Shown here: piece by piece, positions 7,471-13,644 of the stretch
How positions within the stretch are numbered: the stretch's first letter is position 1
Layout of the letters: every line of letters starts with the position of its first letter
NCBI GenBank assembly: GCA_003645435.1
Contig: QNFD01000030.1
Coordinates: forward strand, 1-13,644
Direction: 5' to 3'
DNA: 13,644 nt
Source: Gammaproteobacteria bacterium
GTDB taxonomy: Bacteria; Pseudomonadota; Gammaproteobacteria; GCA-001735895
Notes under the pieces: model-generated
Databases searched by the model: none
What the model saw: only the letters and a program-made list of their open reading frames with translations
What the model was told of the DNA's origin: nothing
Program-made: the position numbers and the translations under genes

Positions 7471-7514
7471 GTGTGTCCCGGACAAAACCAAAATAATTAA
7501 AAAGTAAGGGGGTA

Positions 7515-7551
7515 CAATCAAGGGATCAATCAAGGGGTCAGACTCATTGAT
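7515..7551 (+). repeat. 12-bp tandem repeat plus inverted repeat, REP/RAYT-like relic
   Basis: Two copies of a 12-bp unit follow each other (7515-7526 and 7527-7538, one mismatch). The second is part of an inverted pair, atcaat (7525-7530) and attgat (7546-7551), around a loop holding aaggggtcagactc. The AAGGGGTCAGA core with flanking TCAAT/ATTGA resembles short repeats found near IS200-like REP-associated transposases in proteobacteria; that likeness is from memory. No transposase gene is present. The 7471-7704 interval around it is otherwise non-coding, with AT-rich palindromes. Confidence 0.4.
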
Positions 7552-7657
7552 TTTATTGCCGTATCGCAGCTTTATAGAATCGCACGAAACCTCCCTAATA
7601 TGGGTATATTATAAATTACTTATATTATGATTGGGGGGATGTTTAATACAAATTCGG

Positions 7658-7675
7658 GGACTAATGCTTTAGTCC
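7658..7675. other. Perfect 7-bp hairpin downstream of tRNA-Thr
   Basis: ggactaa and ttagtcc pair perfectly around a 4-nt loop, 30 nt past the 3' end of the tRNA as transcribed on the minus strand. There is no T-run on either side, so it is not a standard intrinsic terminator. It could block 3' exonucleases during tRNA maturation or be part of a repeat end. Confidence 0.4.
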
Positions 7676-7704
7676 ACTCCCGGGTCCACTTCAAAATGGA
7701 AAAA

Positions 7705-7780
<76 letters not shown>

Positions 7781-7866
7781 ATAATAGGTTTGCTGTTGGA
7801 CCGCGTTTACGCGGTGCCAGGTTGGTGGGATCTAACGTCCCTTACCCTCTCTTTCGAGAGGCGCGA

Positions 7867-7895
7867 ATTCTAGTGTTTTTGCCTGATATTGGCAA
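7867..7895 (-). promoter_or_regulatory. Stable-RNA-type promoter for tRNA-Thr
   Basis: On the minus strand a -35 TTGCCA (7895-7890) and a -10 TAGAAT (7872-7867) are separated by 17 bp and followed by the GC-rich discriminator TCGCGCC. This arrangement is typical of rRNA/tRNA promoters under stringent (ppGpp/DksA) control. Transcription would start near 7860. The roughly 80-nt leader has two short hairpins, at 7846-7861 (6-bp stem) and 7800-7815 (6-bp stem), before the tRNA. The promoter lies just past the stop of the SPOR gene. Confidence 0.7.
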
Positions 7896-7908
7896 GTACT
7901 AATCGGTC

Positions 7909-8628
7909 TCAGGGGCACTGCTGCGGGATTTGGCCTATACCCTTATCAGCATCGTCGACATCCAGTAAGTTGAGTAATTCACTGTCGTTAGATTGCTCGT
8001 TGTACAACCAGTAAATGGTGCGTTCCCGATAGCGCAGTTCAGTTTTTACCGGGTATTTTAATTTTTTCAGGCGTGCTACCTGTCGATCTGCATTTTTCTT
8101 CAGGCCAAACACACCTAGCGATAAAGCATTTGTTTTACCTGGTTCATTGATGATTTGATAATCACGGATACCCCTCACCGCGAGTTTTTCCGCGGTATTT
8201 ATCGCGTCCTGCCGACTATTATTCCCGGTCAGATAAACCATCACGCCAAGGTATTCCTTTTCGAGGCTGGATTTTAATTCTGTTCTAACATCACTATTGG
8301 AATACCGGCGGCTGACTTCGAGTGCACGCGTCCTTTCCTTGAAAGGACCTATGGTGTAACACAGGCGTGTGTCGATAGTTTCCTCGGCTACGAGGAATTC
8401 ACTGGCTTGCTCCATGACTTGCTCCATGGCTTGTTCGGTGTCCTGTTCTGGTTCACTGATACTGGCTTCTTCAATCAGTCTGGATTCAACCGGCTCGGAT
8501 AACAGGCGTAGTTCTTCGGCTACCGGGAATTTCTTGTTTTCCTGGAAAAGTTGATCATAAGGCAGCAGCCATTGCATCAGGCCGAAGGCAATATTAGCAA
8601 GTAGTAACAGGCTAAAAAATATTTTCAT
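7909..8628 (-). CDS. SPOR-domain inner-membrane protein
   Basis: A 239-residue protein with one N-terminal membrane segment (about residues 2-22) and almost no cytoplasmic part. Next comes an acidic, Glu/Gln-rich linker (about 30-85) with MEQ repeats, then a folded part from about 88 to 208. Within it, TNALSLGVFGLKKNADRQVARLKKL (166-190) has the SPOR hallmark of a SLG.F strand followed by an A...L helix. The preceding YTIGPFKERTRALEVSRRY may form a second, degenerate half. SPOR domains bind denuded peptidoglycan at division sites; this role is inferred for the periplasmic domain here. The start ATG overlaps the stop of coaX (ATGA). Small SPOR proteins in exactly this place are common in gammaproteobacteria that carry coaX. 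Confidence 0.82.
   Translation of the reverse strand: MKIFFSLLLLANIAFGLMQWLLPYDQLFQENKKFPVAEELRLLSEPVESRLIEEASISEPEQDTEQAMEQVMEQASEFLVAEETIDTRLCYTIGPFKERTRALEVSRRYSNSDVRTELKSSLEKEYLGVMVYLTGNNSRQDAINTAEKLAVRGIRDYQIINEPGKTNALSLGVFGLKKNADRQVARLKKLKYPVKTELRYRERTIYWLYNEQSNDSELLNLLDVDDADKGIGQIPQQCP
8405..8434 (-). repeat. 12-bp tandem repeats in the SPOR-gene linker
   Basis: Two near-identical 12-bp units and a diverged third encode the AMEQVMEQ run in the acidic linker. The unit is a multiple of three, so copy-number change would only alter linker length. Confidence 0.55.
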
Positions 8629-9368
8629 TGCTGGCTTCCCAGTTGTCGCCGCATGCCGTGAAACACCAGGTCGGGCACTATCAGGTGCCGATGTCCTTCG
8701 TGCCTGTGAATAAGGCCGGCATCACCACCGCTAACAATCAACACCGCGTCAGCCGCGAGCCGCCCAAACCATCGGTCTACCAGCTGTCTTACGATTTCCA
8801 CGTCGGTCGGCAGGTAGTCTATATTAATACAGGCCTCGGTAGAACAGCCCGGTTCATCCGTTTTTGCAATATCCGGGTGATCAAAATCAGCTGTACGCAT
8901 GATCGCCTTAAAACGTGCAAGCGAAGTATTAAATCCTGGTAGAATCGCTCCTCCCAGATGCTGCCCATCGGCTCGTAGCAGGTCAATCGTAATCGCACTG
9001 CCGGCATCGATAATCACAACATCCTGTTTTACCCGTGCGGCGGCGCCGAGCAGGCATAACCAGCGATCGACACCGAGCCCTGTGGCTACCGGATAGGCAT
9101 TGCGTACGCCGTGAGATAACTTCAATGCGGCAAGCTTTTCAATCTTTCCGGCATCGAAAACCTGCCCGAGGCTAGCGATAAACTCGGCTTCAGCCTGTTC
9201 CCCGAGTACCGAGGAATAGTAACAATGACCCGCTTCGATATGTTTCAGATAGGCCTCGAAGCGGGGCAACCAGCCAGTCCTGAAACGACAACTGAAACTA
9301 TTCTGCAGTTCATTTTCACGCCACCACTGAGCCTTGATCGCGCTATTACCCAGATCCAGCAATAACAT
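8625..9368 (-). CDS. coaX: Type III pantothenate kinase
   Basis: This 247-residue protein catalyses ATP-dependent phosphorylation of pantothenate, the first step of CoA synthesis, in the cytoplasm. It has the ASKHA-fold motifs of CoaX: LDLGNSAIK (residues 4-12) at the phosphate-binding start, GLGVDRW (97-103) for pantothenate contact, DAGSAITIDL (121-130) with a catalytic-region Asp, and GGAILPGF (139-146). Type III enzymes usually need a monovalent cation and escape feedback by CoA. I set the start at ATG 9368, because MLLLDLGNS is the family N-terminus; an in-frame start at 9410 would add 14 unrelated residues inside birA. ATG overlaps the birA stop (TAATG), and its own stop overlaps the SPOR start, so translation is probably coupled. 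Length fits the family. Confidence 0.93.
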   Translation of the reverse strand: MLLLDLGNSAIKAQWWRENELQNSFSCRFRTGWLPRFEAYLKHIEAGHCYYSSVLGEQAEAEFIASLGQVFDAGKIEKLAALKLSHGVRNAYPVATGLGVDRWLCLLGAAARVKQDVVIIDAGSAITIDLLRADGQHLGGAILPGFNTSLARFKAIMRTADFDHPDIAKTDEPGCSTEACINIDYLPTDVEIVRQLVDRWFGRLAADAVLIVSGGDAGLIHRHEGHRHLIVPDLVFHGMRRQLGSQQ

Positions 9369-10324
9369 TAATCTACACCCCTGATGGATATGTCCGCTGC
9401 CGAAAACCACTGCCGACCCGCTTCCGTCTCAAGCTCCAACTGCCCACTATGGTTAATACCCTTATTCACACCGTAGATCGACTCGCTGGAAGTTGTCACG
9501 CGGATTTGCTGATTGTGAAAAGCGTCATGATGGTTGAATTCTTCGACCAGCTTTGAAATCAAGGACTCATCAAAACCATGGATCATCCGCACCACCTGTC
9601 GGATGACTTCGGCCAGTACCAGATTACGAGAAATCGGATCGCCGCTAATCAAATTCACACTGGTCGCCGCCTGCGGTACGGCCTCGAGATCTTCCGCCGT
9701 CATCGATACGTTAATACCAAACCCGATCGCGAAGTAATAATTACCCTGCGTGGTTGGCTTCGACTCAATCAATATGCCCCCCAGTTTTTGATTCTGATAA
9801 TAAATATCATTGGGCCACTTGAGTTGTACAGCATCGCCGGTACTTCGACTGAGCGCCTTACAGAGCCCGATCCCGGTTAGAATACTGATCAGGCCCAGGT
9901 TGTGCGCCTCGATCGCCCTGTGAATGCCGATGGTGCAGTATATATTTTTGGCAAATGGCGATATCCATTGCCGCCCGCGACGCCCCTTCCCGGCGCTCTG
10001 CATTTCCGCCAGCGCTATGCAGGGTTTTTGATGGGTGTCAAACAGCGCCAGGGCGTCGGCATTGGTTGATTCCGTTAGCAAGCGGTATTGCCAGTGAAAA
10101 GCAGCGACCACCTCTTTATCACCAATCTGAGTTTGAATCGCTTCCAGATCTAACAATTCGATAGCCGAATCGATTTCCAGGAATTGGGCCCCTGTTCGAA
10201 CGCCGACGCCCAACGAGTCCAGGGTTCCGAGCAGGGTCGATTCATCATCGCCCAGGTGATTACGATCGAGTTTCCCCTGCGAACACAATTCTACTATGCG
10301 GGAATGTGAGACCTTGTCAATCAC
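9368..10324 (-). CDS. birA: Biotin--[acetyl-CoA-carboxylase] ligase with a weak N-terminal HTH
   Basis: A 318-residue protein that makes biotinyl-AMP and transfers biotin to the carboxyl carrier protein of acetyl-CoA carboxylase. Catalytic motifs are present: ESTN (residues 85-88), AGKGRRGRQW (111-120) for the adenylate, KWPNDI (169-174) with the catalytic Lys, and LGGILIE (181-187). A small C-terminal SH3-like domain follows (about 272-316). In E. coli BirA, residues 1-65 form a winged helix that represses the bio operon. Here residues 1-65 are alignable, but the helix-turn-helix core seems shortened by about eight residues and lacks the usual LGMSRAAI pattern. Operator binding is therefore doubtful. 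GTG at 10324 overlaps the M61 gene by 8 nt; the GAAGG directly before it is very close for a ribosome site. Confidence 0.92.
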   Translation of the reverse strand: MIDKVSHSRIVELCSQGKLDRNHLGDDESTLLGTLDSLGVGVRTGAQFLEIDSAIELLDLEAIQTQIGDKEVVAAFHWQYRLLTESTNADALALFDTHQKPCIALAEMQSAGKGRRGRQWISPFAKNIYCTIGIHRAIEAHNLGLISILTGIGLCKALSRSTGDAVQLKWPNDIYYQNQKLGGILIESKPTTQGNYYFAIGFGINVSMTAEDLEAVPQAATSVNLISGDPISRNLVLAEVIRQVVRMIHGFDESLISKLVEEFNHHDAFHNQQIRVTTSSESIYGVNKGINHSGQLELETEAGRQWFSAADISIRGVD

Positions 10325-12101
10325 CCTTCAACCAGTCCTTACGGGCTTGATGTTGTTCACCTGCCTGCAATACGACAGTATTCTTCGGTGCGGCAATCAG
10401 CTCCAGGTCAAACTCCATTAACTCATCACGTCTGAAAGCATGAATTTTCCATAACTCGCCGACACCGGCCAGTAACAACTGTTGTTCCAGTTTGGCCAGG
10501 GTTAATTTCAACCCATTTACCGCAATAATGACGTCGTTGGCCGACAGTCCTGCACGCTGGGCCGCACCGTCCTCGCGCACGCGCGCTATTGCCAGGCCAG
10601 CCTCTTTCTCCTCCAGGAAAGCACCCAGTTCGACCGCCGGCAACGGTCCTTCATGAGGCTTTCCGCCCTTGTCTTTCTGGTTACCGGCTTGCCTGATGGT
10701 CAGCTCAACTCCGACCGTGGCGAGTAATTCTTCGAGTGGCAGTTCGGTACTGGTATAAATTAGAAGATGCAAAAAATCGTGTAAATCAGCGTCTACGATC
10801 GAGCAGATCAAATCCTGAATTGTATGTGTTTCGATGCCAGCGCCGCTCTCGAGTCGTAGCTGCCACAATTGGTGCATGACGTCATCCAGGCTAACCCGGG
10901 ACTGGCTTAGCTGGCGCATTTTCAGGTCTATACAGAGGGCTATCAAACAACCCTTGGCGTAATAGCTGACGATTGCATTCTGCGCATTTTCATCCGCTTT
11001 ATAAAATTTGGTCCAGGCATTAAAACTCGATTCGGCCGCAGACTGCCGACTGCTGCCCTTGCCGCGTTGTACCCGGGTCATGGTCTGCGCGAGTAATTCG
11101 AGGTAAGTAGCTTCATCGATCAGGCCGCAGCGCACCAGGGCAAGGTCGTCGTAGTAAGAGGTGATGCCTTCGAAAGCCCAGAGCAAATCGGTATAGACTT
11201 CCTGCTGTAAGTCGTAAGGCTGGTAAACCGTGGGCTTGATACGTTTTACATTCCAGGTGTGGAAATATTCATGGCTGCAGAGTCCGAGGAATTCACGATA
11301 GGTATCGCTGACTTCGGTTTGCCCCGGTTGCGGCAGGCTGTCGCGCGCGCACATCAGGCTGGTGCTCGAACGATGCTCGAGCCCGCCATAACCCTGGCCC
11401 ACGACCATCACCAGGAACTGGTAGTAATTCATTGGGGCAGGCTCGCCGAAAAAACGGATATGATGCTCGCAGATTTTTTTCAGATCGCTTCGCAGCCGCT
11501 CTTCGTCACAGCTAAATCGGCCACTGAGGATTATATCGTGCGGAACACCGCAGGCTTCAAAATGTATCGGGGTAAAATCGGCCATTTCTACCGGGTGATC
11601 GATCAAATCGTCATAATCACTGGCCCGGTACAGGCCAAATTCGAACGGATTGGCATCGACTCGTTGCAGCGTGGTAGCCAACTTCCAGCGCTTGCAATAA
11701 TCGGCCGCGGGCCGCTCGATTAATACTTCACAGGGTTGCTGCGACTGACTCATGACTTCCAAAAACAGGCTGGTGCCATTGTAATAGCCGTGAGTTTGAT
11801 CGAGGTGCGCACCACGCACCGACAGATCCCATGCATAAACCCGATACTCTATGGACACCGGCCCGCTACAGGGTTCGAGACGCCAGTTGGATTTGTCCAG
11901 CTGTTTGATTTCGACCAGCTCGTCACCGCTACTGGCCTGCAACATCAGCAGGTTTTTGGCGAAGTCTCTTATCATGTAACTGCCCGGTATCCAGTTAGGC
12001 ATGCGCAGGCACTGCCCTGCCGGATCCGGGCTCTCGATAATTATCTTTACCTCGAAATAGTGGGTGGCGGGATTACTGCTACTAAGCTGGTATCGAATCA
12101 T
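10317..12101 (-). CDS. M61 family metallopeptidase with PDZ domain
   Basis: This 594-residue protein fits the M61 (glycyl aminopeptidase) family. It has an N-terminal beta domain (about 1-165, with PNWIPGSYMIRDF at 35-47), then the catalytic domain with GYGGLEHRSS (237-246) and the zinc site HEYFHTWNVKRIKP (277-290: His277, Glu278, His281). EGITSYYDDL (311-320) probably gives the third ligand, Glu311. A PDZ domain follows at about 490-570 (AGLAIARVREDGAAQRAGL). No signal peptide is seen, which suggests a cytoplasmic peptidase, although family members vary. It lies 76 nt after the YyaL-like gene and overlaps birA by 8 nt, so it may lead the birA-coaX-SPOR transcript. No close link of function with biotin ligation is evident. 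Confidence 0.9.
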   Translation of the reverse strand: MIRYQLSSSNPATHYFEVKIIIESPDPAGQCLRMPNWIPGSYMIRDFAKNLLMLQASSGDELVEIKQLDKSNWRLEPCSGPVSIEYRVYAWDLSVRGAHLDQTHGYYNGTSLFLEVMSQSQQPCEVLIERPAADYCKRWKLATTLQRVDANPFEFGLYRASDYDDLIDHPVEMADFTPIHFEACGVPHDIILSGRFSCDEERLRSDLKKICEHHIRFFGEPAPMNYYQFLVMVVGQGYGGLEHRSSTSLMCARDSLPQPGQTEVSDTYREFLGLCSHEYFHTWNVKRIKPTVYQPYDLQQEVYTDLLWAFEGITSYYDDLALVRCGLIDEATYLELLAQTMTRVQRGKGSSRQSAAESSFNAWTKFYKADENAQNAIVSYYAKGCLIALCIDLKMRQLSQSRVSLDDVMHQLWQLRLESGAGIETHTIQDLICSIVDADLHDFLHLLIYTSTELPLEELLATVGVELTIRQAGNQKDKGGKPHEGPLPAVELGAFLEEKEAGLAIARVREDGAAQRAGLSANDVIIAVNGLKLTLAKLEQQLLLAGVGELWKIHAFRRDELMEFDLELIAAPKNTVVLQAGEQHQARKDWLKGD

Positions 12102-12121
12102 AAACTGGCACGGGACTAACG

Positions 12122-12163
12122 AAAAAAGCCGAGTTTATCATTTTATACGGACTTACGGCTTTT
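12122..12163 (-). terminator. Probable intrinsic terminator after the YyaL-like gene
   Basis: On the minus strand AAAAGCCG (12163-12156) pairs with CGGCTTTT (12131-12124), followed by more T. The loop is long (24 nt), so the stem may be weak. The symmetric A and T runs mean that it could also act in the other direction. It lies between the stop at 12178 and the M61 start at 12101. Confidence 0.45.
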
Positions 12164-12177
12164 GGATTTTGCCGCCT

Positions 12178-13644
12178 TTACTGGGCCGCGGATTGGATAG
12201 TGCGTCCTTGCCCCAGTTGTTGCCGTAAAAGAATAAATGATCCGTAGTAGTAGGGCGTAGCGATCATAGATTGCGACACGCGCTGCAATATTTCACTGCC
12301 TTTTTGGCTTATCGCCGAATCGATGCCGGGCGACTGTATCACCACGTCTAACCAGGCGCTTAAAGCCGAAGCCGTTACCCTGTCCTGGATTACCCACAGG
12401 CCCGGCTCGCCGGGAAGTAATGAGCGGCTCGTTAATTGCCAGCGATCCTGTGCAAAGAATTGTCGGTAAGCACGGGTCGCGAGCTTCTCGGCCAGGCGAA
12501 TTGCCTGTTGATCCTGAAATGCCTGGCCATATCGATAAAAGGCCAGACTGACATAGGCATAGTCTTCGAATGTGGTCTCGGCCAGGGCGGCATTACCGGC
12601 GAAGCGGACCAAGATATCACCCTCGACAAACTTATTGCGCATAACCTCATACAGCCGTGACGCCGGTTCACGGTATTGCTCATCTAATGAAGCCGCCGCA
12701 ACCAGCGCCTGCAACATCAACGCGTTCCAGCTCGCCAACCGCTTGTCATCGATCGGCATCACTGGTTTATCGACTGCCTGAAGTTGTTGCCGGATTTTAC
12801 TATTTCGCATCGCTTCTCCCCTGCTGCCAGGACCGATCAGCGGCTTTGCGAGGAATTCTGTTGCCGGCGAATTGATCTGGTCAAGTTGCCAGATGTCCAC
12901 CAGGTATTCAAAATCATCGTCGGATAGAATTTGCGCCAATTGCTGCCTGCTCCACAGATAGCCACCGCCTTCCTGATTATTGACATCGACGGCGGAAAGG
13001 CTGGCAACGTAGCCGCCCCGGGAATGCCGCATCTGCGACTGTAAAAACTGCAGCGTATATTCGGCAACCTGACGGTAGCCCCGATTTGGCCAGAGCTTTT
13101 CCGCGCGCAGGTATAACAGTACCATTTGCGCATTGTCGTATAGCATTTTTTCGTAGTGCGGGGTTTGCCAGTCCGGGTCGGTGGTATAACGAAAAAACCC
13201 GCCATTAACATGGTCGATCAAGTTAGCCTCGGCCATTGCTTGCAGGGTGAGATGTACGAATTTTTCAACCTGATCGTAATCCCCCTGCTTCGCGTCGATT
13301 AAATTCATCAGGCTAAATAACTGCGGAAACTGCGGGAATTTGTTTACCTCGCCAAATCCACCCTGAAGCTCATCCGCGACTGACATCGCCTGCGCTATAA
13401 AATCTCGCACCAGCGTATCGAGCGGCCAGTTTTGCATAGCCGAATCCTCGATACTCGAATCCCTGTCCTGTAATTCCAGGTAAAACCTCTGTGCCGCCAG
13501 GCTTAGCTCATCGCTGCGTTTTTGCCACTGCTGCTGTAACTGGATCAGCACATTGCTAAATTCCGCCCTCGGCAAATAGGTAAAACCCAACACGGGATAA
13601 CCATCGGGCGTTAAAAATACGTTTAGAGGCCAGCCTGCCGTTCC
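12178..13644 (-). CDS. Thioredoxin-fold DUF255 / YyaL-like protein, 5' end outside window
   Basis: The frame is open to the right edge, so only the last 488 residues are seen. It begins with GWPLNVFLTPDG (visible residues 4-15), the middle of the N-terminal thioredoxin-like DUF255 domain; any CxxC motif would be outside the window. Next comes an (alpha/alpha)6-type glycosidase-like region with the family's signatures: GGFGEVNKFPQFPQ, DHVNGGFFRYTTDPDW with HYEKMLYDNAQM, and DDKRLASWNALMLQAL. The architecture matches bacterial YyaL and animal spermatogenesis-associated protein 20; the biochemical function of the family is not settled. A hairpin after the stop probably ends its transcript. The TTG at 13593 is internal and not the real start. 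Confidence 0.9.
   Translation of the reverse strand, partial: GTAGWPLNVFLTPDGYPVLGFTYLPRAEFSNVLIQLQQQWQKRSDELSLAAQRFYLELQDRDSSIEDSAMQNWPLDTLVRDFIAQAMSVADELQGGFGEVNKFPQFPQLFSLMNLIDAKQGDYDQVEKFVHLTLQAMAEANLIDHVNGGFFRYTTDPDWQTPHYEKMLYDNAQMVLLYLRAEKLWPNRGYRQVAEYTLQFLQSQMRHSRGGYVASLSAVDVNNQEGGGYLWSRQQLAQILSDDDFEYLVDIWQLDQINSPATEFLAKPLIGPGSRGEAMRNSKIRQQLQAVDKPVMPIDDKRLASWNALMLQALVAAASLDEQYREPASRLYEVMRNKFVEGDILVRFAGNAALAETTFEDYAYVSLAFYRYGQAFQDQQAIRLAEKLATRAYRQFFAQDRWQLTSRSLLPGEPGLWVIQDRVTASALSAWLDVVIQSPGIDSAISQKGSEILQRVSQSMIATPYYYGSFILLRQQLGQGRTIQSAAQ

Noticed and set aside
7596..7611. Palindrome taatat-gggt-atatta, considered as an operator
   Set aside because: It lies in AT-rich non-coding DNA with no gene start nearby on either strand; chance is likely.
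2857..7704. Integrated island using tRNA-Thr as attachment site
   Set aside because: No integrase gene is present and I find no second copy of the tRNA 3' end in the window, so only a variable region, not a defined island, is supported.
11259..11723. Plus-strand frame of 154 codons, and others at 11736-12119 and 9578-9880
   Set aside because: They lie antisense within M61 and birA, whose motifs are unambiguous; no ribosome sites or recognisable domains.
12101..12177. TAAAAT as a -10 for the M61 gene
   Set aside because: No acceptable -35 lies 16-18 bp upstream and the site is inside the loop of the putative terminator.

Overview
The window looks like the chromosome of a free-living gammaproteobacterium, of roughly even GC content, that I cannot place to genus. 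The main clue is the minus-strand run birA - coaX - SPOR-domain gene - tRNA-Thr(UGU). It matches the gammaproteobacterial neighbourhood that in E. coli is birA - coaA - thrU, here with a type III pantothenate kinase in place of CoaA. The start and end of the window cut through two genes: a transglutaminase-like/DUF3857-type protein on the left (+) and a YyaL/DUF255 protein on the right (-).

Layout. 1-1779: the transglutaminase-like gene tail and a histidine phosphatase with its own extended -10 promoter, both on +. 1604-2856: minus-strand genes, namely a GFA-type zinc protein that has lost its C-terminal part, and an overlapping pair of a 60-aa protein and a small nucleotidyltransferase that resembles AbiEii/MNT-type toxin-antitoxin modules. 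2857-3288 has no intact gene, only a start-less coding fragment with one CxxC knuckle. 3289-7470 (+): a secreted thermonuclease-like protein, then two adjacent genes for exported TPR-ankyrin proteins, one a lipoprotein with an extra N-terminal beta-rich domain and one with an ordinary Sec signal peptide. They are recognisable paralogues. 7471-7704: non-coding, with a 12-bp tandem repeat and inverted repeat resembling REP/RAYT-type ends, plus hairpins. 7705-7895 (-): tRNA-Thr(UGU), a structured leader and a strong stable-RNA-type promoter. 7909-13644 (-): SPOR-domain protein, CoaX, BirA, an M61/PDZ peptidase and the YyaL-like gene. The middle four overlap at their junctions (8, 1 and 4 nt), so they are probably co-transcribed. 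A terminator-like hairpin separates YyaL from M61.

How it fits together. 7705-13644 is housekeeping: biotin ligation, CoA synthesis, envelope/septal binding and tRNA. The cluster that in E. coli continues tyrU-glyT-thrT-tufB stops after the first tRNA here. What follows (1780-7704) has the marks of a variable region: a truncated gene, a gene fragment, a toxin-antitoxin-like pair, a repeat relic and tandem paralogues of unknown job. The best candidate for something undescribed is the exported TPR-ankyrin pair. A scaffold or binding role in the periplasm is inference only; no enzymatic motif is visible in either protein.
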